In this document: positions 37,437 through 47,227 of the stretch, in pieces
How positions within the stretch are numbered: the first letter of the stretch is position 1
How the letters are laid out: every line of letters begins with the position of its first letter
Program-made: the position numbers and the translations under genes
Notes under the pieces: generated by a model
What the model was told of the DNA's origin: nothing
Databases searched by the model: none
Seen by the model: the letters and a program-made list of their open reading frames with translations, nothing else
From: Bacillus mojavensis RO-H-1 = KCTC 3706
GTDB lineage: Bacteria; Bacillota; Bacilli; Bacillales; Bacillaceae
Direction of reading: 5' to 3'
NCBI RefSeq assembly: GCF_000245335.1
Contig: NZ_JH600305.1
Coordinates: forward strand, 124,001 to 188,000
Length of the DNA: 64,000 bases

Positions 37437-39497
37437 TTACGCATGGCTGCTTTTGTATTGAGGGATGTAAAGAATCTGCCCTGCTTTCAATTCATCATCC
37501 AGCGCCAAAGAATTCATCCTGATCAGCTGCTGGGAGGTAATGTCGTACCGTTCGCATAAACGTTCAATGGTATCTTCCTGCTGAACAATACATATTTTCA
37601 TTCTAGAAAACTCATCCTCTTCTCTCGTAAAGAGTTTTGTTAAATAAAGAGAATTATGATTTTCCTTTGTTTCAGGTTCCTTCGTTTGAGCAGCAGGAAC
37701 ATCCCTAGCAACAGCATCTGTTTCCTTCCTTTCAGGGTCGGAAGTGTCAGGCAGCTGGTAAGAATGAAAAGACGTCTCTTCCTCAGGTTCTTCAGGTGAA
37801 GGTGTTTTTCTCACTTCAATTTCAAAGCTTTCTTCCTTCTGCTCTTCTTCCTCCAGCAGCTTAGGCGCTGAATAGAAGGAATGCTCTTCTGAATCTTGTT
37901 CCGGCAGGAAGGTACGATAGGCCGGAGTGAGCTCTTCTTCCTGAGATTCCTCTTCAGCACTTATCTTTTGATTAAAATGCAGGGTTGGAGCTGCTGTTTC
38001 TTCCTTTAAAAGTGCAGCTGGCACTTTCTCCTGCTCTCTGCTTTCTTCTTCTAAAGAAACAACGTTTTCAGGTACAGTTTCCCGGACTTCCTCCAGTTGT
38101 TCTGCATCCTGTCGGAGTGCAGGCTCGATGTGATCCGATAGCTCCGATTCTGTTTCTTGGGATTCTTGACGCCGAGCAAGAATAGGAGAATCAGACTTTT
38201 CTATTTTTTCTTCTCCACGCTCAGCTTCTGCAGCAGGTGATTTTTCCGTCTCTAAAACAAGCGGATCTGACAGTTCAGCCTGCTCTTCTTCCGTCTCTGC
38301 TTTTTCACGGATCTCTCTTCCTGAAGCAGCCTTTGCTGCTTCTATTGTCTCCACTTCCTCACGAAGCCCTGCCTCTGAAAGAATGAGCTCCGGCTGCTTC
38401 GCTTCTGCCGCATTTATATCTTCGCTGCCCTCTGGTTCTAAAGCAGGTGATTCTGATCGTACAGTTTCTTTCTCTTCACTCGCCTGCTCTTCACGAAGCC
38501 CCGCTTCCGAGACAAGGAGCTCTGGCGCCCCGGCTGGGGCTTCTTCCGTCTTTATATCTTCGCTGTCCGCCTCTAAAGCAAATGGCTCTGACCGCTCAGC
38601 TTCTTCCTCTTCATGTTCCTGCTCTTCACGAAGCCTCGCTTCCGAGACATGAAGCTCTGGCGCCCCGGCTGGCGCTTCATTCGCTTTTATTTCTTCGCTG
38701 TCCGCCTCTAAAGCAAATGGCTCTGACCGCTCAGCTTCTTCTTCTTCATTTTCCTGCTCTTCACGAAGCCTCGCTTCCGAGACATGAAGCTCTGGCGCCC
38801 CGGCTGGCGCTTCATTCGCTTTTATTTCTTCGCTGTCCTCCAAAGCAGATGGCTTTGATTGCTCAGCTTCTTCCTCTTCATTTTTCTGCTCTTCACGAAG
38901 CCTCGCTTCCGAGACATGAAGCTCTGGCACCTCGGCTGGCGCTTCTTCCGTCTTTATATCTTCGCTGTTCTCTGCCTCTAAAGCAAATGGCTCCGCTTCT
39001 GAGACTAGAAACTCTGGCGGCTCAGAAAAACCTTCACTAGGAGCTTCGTAGAGAGGAATGTCCTGCTCCCTGTCCGCTGTGTCATCAAGAAGGCCTTCTA
39101 TTGCTAGATCAGCTTGGATCGTAAGGATGCGCGAGTCTGTTAGTTGATAGTCAAATGCATCAATAAACACAAAAACTTCATGTAAATGACTGACTTTGTT
39201 TTTCGGGATGGTAATATCGACAGGGAAACAATGAGTCAGTTCCGCTGTTCCATCCTCTCTCGTTCTGACCTCCTCGACAAACCGCTTATCAGTATAAAAC
39301 TCCTCAGCATTTTTGCTTTGATCTATGTTGTACTCACCTGTAAGTTCAAGCGATCCTCTGATTGAAACGTAATCATTCACTTCCTGAACCCTAATATCAG
39401 GATCTAATGAAATGGAAAGCAGTTCAGAAACTTCCTGTCCTTTTTGGAAACAGATCGTTTCTTCTACAGAAAATTGCAATCGATGATTTTGCGGCAA
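37437..39497 (-). CDS. spoVID: Spore coat encasement protein SpoVID, long form
   Basis: SpoVID is needed for coat proteins to encase the spore and binds SafA. The 686-residue protein has a conserved N-terminal beta domain (1 to about 150), a very long acidic Glu/Ala/Ser-rich middle with tandem repeats (about 170-370), and a C-terminal LysM domain (about 635-686, [19 protein letters not shown]). The TTG start at 39497 is 8 bases after AGGAGG; the ATG two codons earlier is too close. It is about 110 residues longer than the form I recall for B. subtilis 168, owing to the repeats. A sigma-E promoter lies upstream. Confidence 0.93.
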   Translation of the reverse strand: MPQNHRLQFSVEETICFQKGQEVSELLSISLDPDIRVQEVNDYVSIRGSLELTGEYNIDQSKNAEEFYTDKRFVEEVRTREDGTAELTHCFPVDITIPKNKVSHLHEVFVFIDAFDYQLTDSRILTIQADLAIEGLLDDTADREQDIPLYEAPSEGFSEPPEFLVSEAEPFALEAENSEDIKTEEAPAEVPELHVSEARLREEQKNEEEEAEQSKPSALEDSEEIKANEAPAGAPELHVSEARLREEQENEEEEAERSEPFALEADSEEIKANEAPAGAPELHVSEARLREEQEHEEEEAERSEPFALEADSEDIKTEEAPAGAPELLVSEAGLREEQASEEKETVRSESPALEPEGSEDINAAEAKQPELILSEAGLREEVETIEAAKAASGREIREKAETEEEQAELSDPLVLETEKSPAAEAERGEEKIEKSDSPILARRQESQETESELSDHIEPALRQDAEQLEEVRETVPENVVSLEEESREQEKVPAALLKEETAAPTLHFNQKISAEEESQEEELTPAYRTFLPEQDSEEHSFYSAPKLLEEEEQKEESFEIEVRKTPSPEEPEEETSFHSYQLPDTSDPERKETDAVARDVPAAQTKEPETKENHNSLYLTKLFTREEDEFSRMKICIVQQEDTIERLCERYDITSQQLIRMNSLALDDELKAGQILYIPQYKSSHA
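38383..38990 (-). repeat. Tandem repeats within spoVID, about 135 bases per unit
   Basis: The segment AAGCCTCGCT and its variant AAGCCCCGCT recur at 38496, 38631, 38766 and 38898, that is with periods of 135, 135 and 132 bases, and the surrounding sequence is nearly identical between units. Each unit encodes 44-45 residues of the form [19 protein letters not shown] followed by an [18 protein letters not shown] stretch. The two middle units are the most alike; outer units have diverged. Confidence 0.92.
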
Positions 39498-39546
39498 GTT
39501 CATATCCTCCTTTCATCTAATCCTTAAAATTAGATGTCACTAAAGG

Positions 39547-39573
39547 TGTATGTATGAATTGGAGAAAATATGA
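39547..39573 (-). promoter_or_regulatory. Sigma-E type promoter of spoVID
   Basis: TCATATT (39567-39573), a 14-base spacer and CATACA (39547-39552) on the minus strand fit the sigma-E consensus, 50 bases before spoVID. Confidence 0.75.
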
Positions 39574-39587
39574 ATGAGGATGCACAG

Positions 39588-39624
39588 AAAAAACCGGTAC
39601 AAGGAAATCCTTGATACCGGTTTT
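39588..39624 (-). terminator. Terminator of the hem operon
   Basis: AAAACCGGTATCAAGGA and its complement TCCTTGTACCGGTTTT form a long hairpin followed by U on the minus strand, after the hemL stop. Confidence 0.9.
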
Positions 39625-39632
39625 GATAGTAC

Positions 39633-40925
39633 TTATCCGCGGCTGATCTCAGCGAATACGTTCTCAGCTGCCTGAATTGTTTTTTCAATATCCTCATCAG
39701 TATGCGCCGTCGAGAGGAAGAGTCCTTCGAATTGAGATGGCGGAAGGAACACACCTTCATTTGCCATTCCTTTATAATACTTGGCAAACAGCTTCAAATC
39801 TGATGCTTTGGCTGTTTCATAATTGATGACAGGTTCATTTGTAAAGAAGAAACCAATCATTGAACCTGCGCGGTTAAAGGTATGCGGAATACCGTGCGCC
39901 TCTGCCGCTTTTGAAATGCCTTCTTCCAGTCTGTCGCCTTTTTTCATAAAGGTCTTGTATGATTCAGGCGTGAGCTGCTTTAATGTTTCGAGTCCAGCCG
40001 TCATTGCAAGCGGGTTGCCTGACAGCGTACCAGCCTGGTAAATCGGACCGCTTGGAGCAATTTGCTCCATAATTTCGGCTTTACCGCCATAAGCGCCGAC
40101 AGGAAGTCCGCCCCCGATCACTTTCCCTAAGCAAGTCAGATCAGGCGTTACACCGAAATAACCTTGTGCGCAGCTGTAATCGACCCGGAAGCCAGTCATG
40201 ACTTCATCAAAAATCAGCAGCGTGCCGTACTGTTCAGTAATATCCCGCAGCCCTTGCAGGAAGCCTTCTTGCGGCGGAACCACACCCATGTTTCCGGCAA
40301 CCGGTTCTACGATGACGCCTGCAATATCTTCACCAAACTGTTGGAATGCAAGCTTTACGCTTTCTAAATCATTGTACGGAACAGTAATGGTGTTTTTCGC
40401 TATGCCTTCAGGTACACCCGGGCTGTCAGGCAGACCGAGTGTTGCCACTCCTGAACCCGCTTTAATCAGCAGAGAATCTCCGTGTCCATGGTAGCAGCCC
40501 TCAAATTTCAAAATCTTATTGCGGCCTGTATATCCTCTTGCCAAACGAAGCGCGCTCATGGTCGCCTCGGTTCCCGAGCTGACCATCCGTACAATTTCTA
40601 TTGACGGCACTCGATCAATGACGAGCTTCGCCAATTCATTTTCCGCCTCAGTCGGAGCCCCGAAGCTTGTCCCGTATTCAGCCACTTTTTTAAGGCTCTC
40701 TACAACACGATCATTTGTGTGTCCTAAAATTAAAGGCCCCCATGACAAGACGTAATCAATATACTCATTTCCATCAATATCATAGATTTTAGAGCCTTTT
40801 CCGCGCTCCATAAAAATCGGGTCCATGTCTACCGATTTAAAGGCGCGAACGGGACTGTTTACACCGCCCGGCATGAGTTTTTGCGCTTCTTTAAAAGCCG
40901 TTTTTGATTTTTCATAGCTTCTCAT
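39633..40925 (-). CDS. hemL: Glutamate-1-semialdehyde 2,1-aminomutase
   Basis: HemL converts glutamate-1-semialdehyde to 5-aminolevulinate. The 430-residue class III PLP aminotransferase-type enzyme has [13 protein letters not shown] near the N-terminus, [23 protein letters not shown] (PLP aspartate) and the PLP lysine in [20 protein letters not shown] 40925 is 9 bases after AGGAG; an earlier TTG overlaps that site. It is the last gene of hemAXCDBL, 29 bases after hemB. Confidence 0.96.
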   Translation of the reverse strand: MRSYEKSKTAFKEAQKLMPGGVNSPVRAFKSVDMDPIFMERGKGSKIYDIDGNEYIDYVLSWGPLILGHTNDRVVESLKKVAEYGTSFGAPTEAENELAKLVIDRVPSIEIVRMVSSGTEATMSALRLARGYTGRNKILKFEGCYHGHGDSLLIKAGSGVATLGLPDSPGVPEGIAKNTITVPYNDLESVKLAFQQFGEDIAGVIVEPVAGNMGVVPPQEGFLQGLRDITEQYGTLLIFDEVMTGFRVDYSCAQGYFGVTPDLTCLGKVIGGGLPVGAYGGKAEIMEQIAPSGPIYQAGTLSGNPLAMTAGLETLKQLTPESYKTFMKKGDRLEEGISKAAEAHGIPHTFNRAGSMIGFFFTNEPVINYETAKASDLKLFAKYYKGMANEGVFLPPSQFEGLFLSTAHTDEDIEKTIQAAENVFAEISRG

Positions 40926-40954
40926 CTGCCTCAACTCCTGTCAACTGAATAAGA

Positions 40955-41929
40955 TTACTCCGCAAGCCATTTTGCTGCGTCTTTTGCATGATACGTGATA
41001 ATCAGGTCGGCACCCGCACGCTTCATACTTGTCAAAATTTCTAAGACAATCTCTTTTTCCTTGATCCAGCCGTTCTGAGCTGCAGCCTTCACCATAGAGT
41101 ACTCTCCGCTTACATTATAAGCCACAAGCGGCAATGTGAACTCATTTTTTACATCCCGCATGATATCCATATAAGAAAGTGAAGGTTTCACAATCAGGAA
41201 GTCCGCACCTTCCTCAACATCTGATTGTGCTTCACGGAGTGCTTCCAGACGGTTGGCAGGATCCATTTGATACGTTTTGCGGTCGCCAAATTGAGGCGTG
41301 CTGTTTGCTGCATCACGGAACGGACCGTAAAACTCACTTGAATATTTCACAGCGTAAGACATGATCGGAATATTGATGAATCCTTCTTTATCTAACGCTT
41401 CTCTGATAACCGTCACAAATCCGTCCATCATGTTAGAAGGCGCAATGATATCCGCTCCGGCTTTTGCTTGGCTGACAGCTGTCTGCGCCAATAGCTCCAA
41501 GGATTCATCATTTAAGATCTGTCCGTCTTTGACGAGACCGCAATGTCCGTGATCTGTATATTCACATAGGCATGTATCAGCGACGACAACCAGCTCAGGG
41601 AAATGCTTTTTAATTTCCGCAATTGCTTCTTGCACAATCCCATGATCATGGTAAGCTTGCGTTCCGCAATCATCTTTTTCTTCAGGTATGCCGAAAACAA
41701 TGACGGATTGAATTCCGAGACTGACCAGCTCAGCCACTTCATCCTTTAATAGATCTAAAGATACATGATAAACATCAGGCATTGAAGGAACAGCTTTTTT
41801 TCCTTCTAAACCTTCAACGACAAAGATCGGGTAAATAAAATCAGATGGATGCAGACGAGTTTCTTTTACCATCTCTCTCATTGCTTTTGATGACCGCAAA
41901 CGGCGGTGTCTGTTAAATGATTGACTCAT
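40955..41929 (-). CDS. hemB: Porphobilinogen synthase
   Basis: HemB condenses two 5-aminolevulinate molecules into porphobilinogen. The 324-residue enzyme shows the cysteine-rich zinc site [12 protein letters not shown] (about 121-132) and the two catalytic lysines in [17 protein letters not shown] and [11 protein letters not shown]. The ATG overlaps the hemD stop by four bases. Its place in the operon matches the heme pathway order of the enzymes. Confidence 0.97.
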   Translation of the reverse strand: MSQSFNRHRRLRSSKAMREMVKETRLHPSDFIYPIFVVEGLEGKKAVPSMPDVYHVSLDLLKDEVAELVSLGIQSVIVFGIPEEKDDCGTQAYHDHGIVQEAIAEIKKHFPELVVVADTCLCEYTDHGHCGLVKDGQILNDESLELLAQTAVSQAKAGADIIAPSNMMDGFVTVIREALDKEGFINIPIMSYAVKYSSEFYGPFRDAANSTPQFGDRKTYQMDPANRLEALREAQSDVEEGADFLIVKPSLSYMDIMRDVKNEFTLPLVAYNVSGEYSMVKAAAQNGWIKEKEIVLEILTSMKRAGADLIITYHAKDAAKWLAE

Positions 41930-42714
41930 ATTCTATCTTCCTTTCTAGACATGCGGCACATTAAATCAAGCATACCGTCAATTGTAAATGTATCAGGCAT
42001 ATAGGACGTGATTCCGTACGACAGCAGAGCGTCCCTCGTTAAAGGTCCGATGCTGATGCAGGCCGTTTGGTGCGCCGGCCATTTTTTTAATCCTTCTCCC
42101 AGAACATGCATAAATGTATGTACGGTTGATGAGCTTGTAAATGTCACAAAATCAAATGAATGCTGATTCGCGGCATTTTTTAATTCCTTGATGCCACCTT
42201 CATCAGGAACGGTTTCATATACGACCCATTCCTTCACAACAAAGCCAAGAGGCGTAAGCTCTTTTTTTATCACATCGCGAGATAAATTGCCTTTTATGAC
42301 CGTAATCCGTTCTGACGGTTCGGCATGCTGCTTAAGAGCGTCCGCCAGTTGTTCTGCAATATAGTCATGAGGCATTACATCAACCGATACGTCATACGAT
42401 TCCAAACGGCGTGCGGTTTTTTCACCAACAGCCGCAATTTTTTTATGAACGGGAACAATTAGCTGATTTTCTTTTAGATAAGAAAAAAAGAAATCCGCTC
42501 CATTAACACTCGTAAACACAAGCCAGCCGGGTACGGCAAGATCAATTCGCACCTGTTCCGCCAGATCATTCGGCAGAGCTCGGCGAAACGTGATCAACGA
42601 GGTCAGTACCGCTTTTCCGCCAAGCTTCTCCACTTTCTGCTGAAACGATTTTGCCTGCGTCTTATTGCGGGTGACAAGCACTGTTTTTCCTTTCAAAGGA
42701 ACATCATTTACCAT
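41926..42714 (-). CDS. hemD: Uroporphyrinogen III synthase
   Basis: HemD cyclises hydroxymethylbilane with inversion of ring D. The 262-residue protein has the weakly conserved two-domain family pattern, including KTVLVTRNK at the start, [11 protein letters not shown] and [13 protein letters not shown] 42714 is chosen from family length; TTG and ATG codons 6-9 bases earlier are also possible since the GGGAG site serves all poorly. The start overlaps hemC by 11 bases. Confidence 0.93.
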   Translation of the reverse strand: MVNDVPLKGKTVLVTRNKTQAKSFQQKVEKLGGKAVLTSLITFRRALPNDLAEQVRIDLAVPGWLVFTSVNGADFFFSYLKENQLIVPVHKKIAAVGEKTARRLESYDVSVDVMPHDYIAEQLADALKQHAEPSERITVIKGNLSRDVIKKELTPLGFVVKEWVVYETVPDEGGIKELKNAANQHSFDFVTFTSSSTVHTFMHVLGEGLKKWPAHQTACISIGPLTRDALLSYGITSYMPDTFTIDGMLDLMCRMSRKEDRI

Positions 42715-43645
42715 CCTCATCAAGCTCCCGTTTTACGCGATCGATTAAAGCTTTAGCGCCTTTATCAGTCATGAGAGCCGCACAGCGCTTACCGACTTCC
42801 ACCGGGTCGTTTCCGGTGACGGTTTCTTTGAAAGTCATTTTTCCATCTGGTGAAGCCACAAGCCCTGTCAGTTCAATTTCATCCTGGCCGTTTATCACCG
42901 AGTAGCCGGCGATCGGCACCTGACAGCCGCCCTCCATTGCGTTTAAGTAGGCACGCTCTGCCAGTACAGTCCGTTTTGTGTACTCATCCGTAAACTGAGA
43001 AAATAACGCTAACAGCTCTTGATCCGATTCTCGGCACTCAATTGCAAGAGCGCCCTGGCCAACAGCTGGAAGACAGCGCTCAGGCTCAAGAAATTCAGTT
43101 ACGACATCCTGCTTCCAGCCCATTCTGGAAAGCCCTGCCGCAGCTAAAATAATTGCATCGTAATCTTCGTTTTCCAGCTTTTGAAGTCTCGTATCTATAT
43201 TACCTCTAATCCATTTAATTGTAATGTCAGGGCGCTCAATCAAAAGCTGTGCGCTTCTTCTTAAACTGCTTGTGCCGATAACAGCACCTTCCTTCAATTC
43301 AGAAAGCTTTACACGATTCTTTGAAATAAGAGCGTCACGAGGATCTTCCCGTTCAGGAATACAGCCGATCACAAGGCCTTCAGGCAAAACGGCAGGCATA
43401 TCCTTCATGCTGTGAACCGCCATATCAATGTCTTCGTTTAAAAGCGCTTGTTCGATTTCTTTAACAAACAGCCCTTTTCCTCCCACTTTTGACAGGGTAA
43501 CATCGACAATCCGGTCACCCTTTGTGACGATTTCTTTTATGTCAAAAGCAAAAGAAGGATTGATTTCCTTCAGTTTGCGGATGACCCATTTTGTTTGGGT
43601 CATAGCGAGTTTGCTCCGTCTGGAACCTACTTTTATCGTTCTCAT
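42704..43645 (-). CDS. hemC: Porphobilinogen deaminase (hydroxymethylbilane synthase)
   Basis: HemC joins four porphobilinogens into hydroxymethylbilane. The 313-residue enzyme has [11 protein letters not shown] near the N-terminus, [20 protein letters not shown] (substrate-binding arginines) and the dipyrromethane cofactor cysteine in [15 protein letters not shown] 43645 follows GGGAGG by 9 bases; an upstream extension would carry an atypical N-terminus. It lies 36 bases after hemX. Confidence 0.96.
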   Translation of the reverse strand: MRTIKVGSRRSKLAMTQTKWVIRKLKEINPSFAFDIKEIVTKGDRIVDVTLSKVGGKGLFVKEIEQALLNEDIDMAVHSMKDMPAVLPEGLVIGCIPEREDPRDALISKNRVKLSELKEGAVIGTSSLRRSAQLLIERPDITIKWIRGNIDTRLQKLENEDYDAIILAAAGLSRMGWKQDVVTEFLEPERCLPAVGQGALAIECRESDQELLALFSQFTDEYTKRTVLAERAYLNAMEGGCQVPIAGYSVINGQDEIELTGLVASPDGKMTFKETVTGNDPVEVGKRCAALMTDKGAKALIDRVKRELDEDGK

Positions 43646-43681
43646 ATTTTCTTTCCTCCCGAATCTGCTTGGGCACATTAT

Positions 43682-44512
43682 TTAACTGAACCAATGGAAT
43701 TGAGACAGGCTTCCGAGCAGGAAATAATTGATCATCAGCACGAGAAAACAAGCCGTATTCCACAGTGCGGCGACCTTCCCCTGAAGCTCTTTAATCAGCC
43801 TGATATAGAGATAGTAGCTGTACAGAAGCAGGACGACAAACGAACCAAGCACTTTGGCGTCGAACCAATACAGCGTTTCTAGTGACACATACGCCCAAAT
43901 GACGCCGAGAATCAAACTCAGCAAGAGCATCGGGACGCCAATGACATTCAGTACGTACGCCATATAATCAAGCTTAGACAAATCTTCTATTCTCAACAGC
44001 CACTTTCCCCATTTTTTCTTTTTTAACAAATGATATTGAAACAAATAGAGCACAGAAAATACAAAGGAAAGGGAAAAAGCGCCGTAAGAAAGAATTGCCA
44101 TTGTAATATGAATCACTAATAGCTCTGATACGAGCTGACCCGAAAAAGCCGCTGACTGCTGCTCCGTCGGTGAAAATGTATGAATGGCGATCATAGCAAA
44201 CCCTATTACATTTGTAAAAAACACAATAAAATCAACACGCAGCAGCTTTGTCAGCACAAGTGACAGTGTGACAAGCACCCAAGCATAAAAATAAAGCGCC
44301 TCCGTCACATTTAATACCGGAAACCTCCCCGTCACCCACATAAAATAGGCTAAATACACGGTTTGCAGAGTCCAGACAATAGAAAGCAACCAGAAGGCCA
44401 TTTTCCCAGCCTTCCGGTTGTGTTGAAGAAAATCTATAAAATAAAAGAGTACACTTAATGCGTAAATGACGATTGTCCCTTCATTAAGCCTTGCCATTGC
44501 AGTATCAATCAT
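43682..44512 (-). CDS. hemX: HemX, CcsA-like membrane protein affecting HemA level
   Basis: A 276-residue protein with eight predicted membrane helices related to the CcsA/CcmC family of cytochrome c biogenesis. In B. subtilis it lowers the amount of glutamyl-tRNA reductase (HemA). Histidines in the membrane regions (MIAIHTF, ELLVIHITM) could bind heme, which would make sense of a feedback role; that is inference. The ATG at 44512 lies 7 bases after hemA, with a weak ribosome binding site, suggesting coupling. Confidence 0.9.
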   Translation of the reverse strand: MIDTAMARLNEGTIVIYALSVLFYFIDFLQHNRKAGKMAFWLLSIVWTLQTVYLAYFMWVTGRFPVLNVTEALYFYAWVLVTLSLVLTKLLRVDFIVFFTNVIGFAMIAIHTFSPTEQQSAAFSGQLVSELLVIHITMAILSYGAFSLSFVFSVLYLFQYHLLKKKKWGKWLLRIEDLSKLDYMAYVLNVIGVPMLLLSLILGVIWAYVSLETLYWFDAKVLGSFVVLLLYSYYLYIRLIKELQGKVAALWNTACFLVLMINYFLLGSLSQFHWFS

Positions 44513-44519
44513 TCAGCTT

Positions 44520-45887
44520 TCACTCACTTACAAGTGGGGCAAACCCCGCTCTTGATTCAGCCTTCTTATAAGAATGGACCTCTTGGCTGCCTTCAACGCT
44601 TTTGATCATTTGCCGGCCCGCAGCTTCTTCAATATCAAAAATCTGCATAAATAAAGCCAGCTTTTCTTCAGAATCAGCCTCTGCCGCAAGTTCTTTCACC
44701 TTTAATATTGGGTCACGCAGCATTTGGTTAATGATACTTTTCGTATGTTTATTCAAAAGTTTTTTCTCTCTTGTCGTCAAATGTGGCAGCTTCCGTTCGA
44801 TGCTGTCCATCGTTTCAGACTGGATTGCCAGCGCCTTTTCACGCAGTGCGGAAATCACAGGCACTACACCAAGTGTATTCAGCCATTGTTTAAATTCCAC
44901 AATGGTTTCTTCGATTAACAGTTCAACCTTCTCAGCGGTTTCTCTCCGCTCTTTCAGGTTCGCTTCTACAATCCCTTCAAGATCGTCTATATCATAAAGG
45001 AAGACGCCCTCAAGATCGTTCAAAGCGGGATCCAAGTCTCTTGGCACGGCAATGTCCACCATAAATAAAGGACGGCCCTTGCGAAGCTTATTCGCGTTTT
45101 CCATCATATCTTTAGACACAACAAAATCACTCGCACCGGTAGAGCTGATTAAAATATCGGCTTCTGCAAGCGCGCTTTCAAGCTGATTTAAGCTTCGCGC
45201 TTCACCGGAGAAACGGTCTGCAAGTTCTTTCGCTTTCAAGTATGTTCTGTTAATGACGGTCACTTTTCCGATCCCCTGTCCGTGCAGATTTTCGGCTGCA
45301 AGCTCGCCCATCTTTCCCGCACCGAGGATTAATATATGCTTACTTGAAAGGTTTCCGAAGATTTTTTTCGCAAGCTCAACGGCCGCATAGCTAACAGACA
45401 CTGCATTAGAGCCAATGTCTGTTTCGGCGTGAGTCCGTTTACCCACTGTAACTGCCTGCTTAAACAACTCATTAAAAATCGTGCCAATCGTTTTTTCTTG
45501 CTGAGCTGTTTTGAAGCTATCGCGCACCTGGCCGAGAATTTGCGTTTCACCGATCACCATAGAATCCAATCCGCAGGCTACACGGAACAAATGCTCAACA
45601 GCCGCATCGCTTTCATAAAATCTTAAAAACGGAGACAGGTCTTCTTTGCTTAAGTGAAACCAGTCAGCTAAAAATTTCTTTATATAATAACGGCCGGTAT
45701 GGAGCTGGTCGACTACCGCATAAATTTCGGTGCGGTTGCAGGTTGATACGATGATATTTTCGAGAATGCTTTTCTCTGCTTTTAGCTGCACCATCGCTTC
45801 TGCAAGCTCATTCGGCTGAAAACTTACTTTTTCACGTATCTCAATAGGGGCGGATTTATAATCTACTCCCACAACAAGTATATGCAT
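44520..45887 (-). CDS. hemA: Glutamyl-tRNA reductase
   Basis: HemA reduces glutamyl-tRNA to glutamate-1-semialdehyde, the first committed heme step. The 455-residue protein has the catalytic cysteine in [11 protein letters not shown] (about 48-58), GETQILGQV, the NADPH loop [15 protein letters not shown] (about 185-199) and a C-terminal dimerisation helix domain. ATG 45887 gives the family N-terminus [14 protein letters not shown]. It heads the hemAXCDBL operon and lies behind two PerR boxes. Confidence 0.97.
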   Translation of the reverse strand: MHILVVGVDYKSAPIEIREKVSFQPNELAEAMVQLKAEKSILENIIVSTCNRTEIYAVVDQLHTGRYYIKKFLADWFHLSKEDLSPFLRFYESDAAVEHLFRVACGLDSMVIGETQILGQVRDSFKTAQQEKTIGTIFNELFKQAVTVGKRTHAETDIGSNAVSVSYAAVELAKKIFGNLSSKHILILGAGKMGELAAENLHGQGIGKVTVINRTYLKAKELADRFSGEARSLNQLESALAEADILISSTGASDFVVSKDMMENANKLRKGRPLFMVDIAVPRDLDPALNDLEGVFLYDIDDLEGIVEANLKERRETAEKVELLIEETIVEFKQWLNTLGVVPVISALREKALAIQSETMDSIERKLPHLTTREKKLLNKHTKSIINQMLRDPILKVKELAAEADSEEKLALFMQIFDIEEAAGRQMIKSVEGSQEVHSYKKAESRAGFAPLVSE

Positions 45888-45921
45888 AGCTTTTATTACA
45901 CCCCCAACACCCAAACTTTAT

Positions 45922-45966
45922 TTATAATCATTCTAACATAGAATTCATTATTTATAATAATTATAA
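45922..45966. promoter_or_regulatory. Two PerR boxes in the hemA promoter
   Basis: TTATAATAATTATAA (45952-45966) is a perfect PerR box (TTATAATNATTATAA). TTATAATCATTCTAA (45922-45936) has one mismatch. On the minus strand the upstream box overlaps an extended -10 TGTTATAAT, so PerR would block the polymerase directly. Derepression of heme synthesis under peroxide is known in B. subtilis. Confidence 0.88.
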
Positions 45967-46116
45967 CATAGTTTCTTTCGCAAAATGTGAACAGATTTCA
46001 AAAATCTTGTGCTATATTAGAAAAAGCCTCACGAACAAAATATGTTCCTATTGACAATAACAAAAACAGCAGAAATTTACTAAAAATCAGCTCTAGATAA
46101 CAAGAAGGTGATATGC

Positions 46117-46614
46117 ATGAAACAAAAATCAATTTTATTTCCTTGTCTGCTGCTCGCCGCTTCCGTATACGCATGGCTTGAAAGCGGCCAAGCCGAACTG
46201 TTTTCAGGACAGGATCAATGGCCTGTTCTTCTTATGCTGTTGGGCGCAGCCTTTATATACCAAGGAAAAAAAGAAGCTGTTTCCCCGCATTTCTTTATCG
46301 GCTTGCTTCTCTTCGGAATCGGTTTGCACTTTTTCGCTAAGCCGAAGTGGACTTGGTGGCCGGATGATTTTGAAATGCTCCTCTTCTTGATCGGCTTCTC
46401 GCTTCTCGTTTCAACCGTTCAGAAAAAAGAATATGTATATGAAGCTGTTTCGATGATTTGTTTTTCCCTGTTTCTTTACTTTTTCAAACAGATTATGGCT
46501 TGGCTTGAGTCTGCGCATATTCCCACAGCCCTGCTGAAAGAGTATTGGCCGTTTGTGTTTATCGGAATCAGTTTATTGTTATTATTGATAAGACGAAGAA
46601 AATCTATACGATAA
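46117..46614 (+). CDS. ysxD: Membrane protein YsxD
   Basis: A 165-residue protein with five or so predicted membrane segments, a conserved aromatic loop (KPKWTWWPDDFEML) and a basic end (RRRKSIR). No function is known. ATG 46117 is about 8 bases after AAGAAGG. It is transcribed away from hemA. A -10-like TATATT at 46013-46018 would leave a leader of about 95 bases. The gene ends at a terminator shared with ysxC. Confidence 0.85.
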   Translation: MKQKSILFPCLLLAASVYAWLESGQAELFSGQDQWPVLLMLLGAAFIYQGKKEAVSPHFFIGLLLFGIGLHFFAKPKWTWWPDDFEMLLFLIGFSLLVSTVQKKEYVYEAVSMICFSLFLYFFKQIMAWLESAHIPTALLKEYWPFVFIGISLLLLLIRRRKSIR

Positions 46615-46620
46615 ATAAAA

Positions 46621-46648
46621 AACCGGCAGAGATCAATCTCTACCGGTT
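46621..46648. terminator. Bidirectional terminator between ysxD and ysxC
   Basis: AACCGGCAGAGA (46621-46632) pairs with TCTCTACCGGTT (46637-46648), with A and T tracts outside. The ysxC stop codon (46640-46642) lies inside the stem. Confidence 0.85.
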
Positions 46649-47227
46649 TATCATTTTTTTGATCACTCCCCAAGCTTCGTCTTTCCCCTTTTTCGTTTCT
46701 GAGGAGTAGAGAATCAGCTCGTCTTCCGGATCAATATTTAATGTCTGTCGGACAACCTTCGCGTGTTTGTCCCATTTTCCTTTCGGGATCTTGTCCGCTT
46801 TTGTAGCGATAATAATAACAGGAATGCCGTAATACTTTAAGAATTCATACATCTGCACATCATCATTAGACGGTGCATGCCGCAAATCAACAATCTGCAC
46901 AACTGCTTTCAATTCCTCGCGTGTCGTGATGTAGGTTTCAATCATTCTGCCCCAAGCTTCACGCTCGGATTTTGATACTTTGGCAAAACCGTAACCCGGT
47001 ACATCAACAAAATGCAATTCGTCATTAATAATGTAGAAATTTAATGTTTGTGTTTTTCCCGGTTTTGATGATGTTCTCGCAAGATTTTTACGATTAATCA
47101 ATGAATTGATAAAAGATGACTTTCCTACGTTCGATCTTCCGGCCAATGCAATCTCCGGAAGCCCCCCTTCAGGGTACTGTTCAGGTTTAACTGCACTGAT
47201 TACGATTTCTGACTTTGTGACTTTCAT
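46640..47227 (-). CDS. ysxC: Essential ribosome-assembly GTPase EngB (YsxC)
   Basis: A 195-residue TrmE-Era-type GTPase needed for large ribosomal subunit assembly. G motifs are visible: G1 GRSNVGKSS (about 31-39), G2 Thr in [13 protein letters not shown]3 DVPGYG and G4 ATKADK. The ATG overlaps the lonA stop by four bases, so translation is coupled; this lonA-ysxC pairing is conserved in B. subtilis. Confidence 0.96.
   Translation of the reverse strand: MKVTKSEIVISAVKPEQYPEGGLPEIALAGRSNVGKSSFINSLINRKNLARTSSKPGKTQTLNFYIINDELHFVDVPGYGFAKVSKSEREAWGRMIETYITTREELKAVVQIVDLRHAPSNDDVQMYEFLKYYGIPVIIIATKADKIPKGKWDKHAKVVRQTLNIDPEDELILYSSETKKGKDEAWGVIKKMINR

Noticed and set aside
38383-38990. Regularly spaced repeats considered as a CRISPR array
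   Set aside because: The units are contiguous coding repeats of 135 bases with no unique spacers, and they lie in frame inside spoVID.
38447-39040. 197-codon plus-strand frame across the spoVID repeats
   Set aside because: The leucine/proline-rich repeat is the complement of the acidic SpoVID repeat; no start signals were seen.
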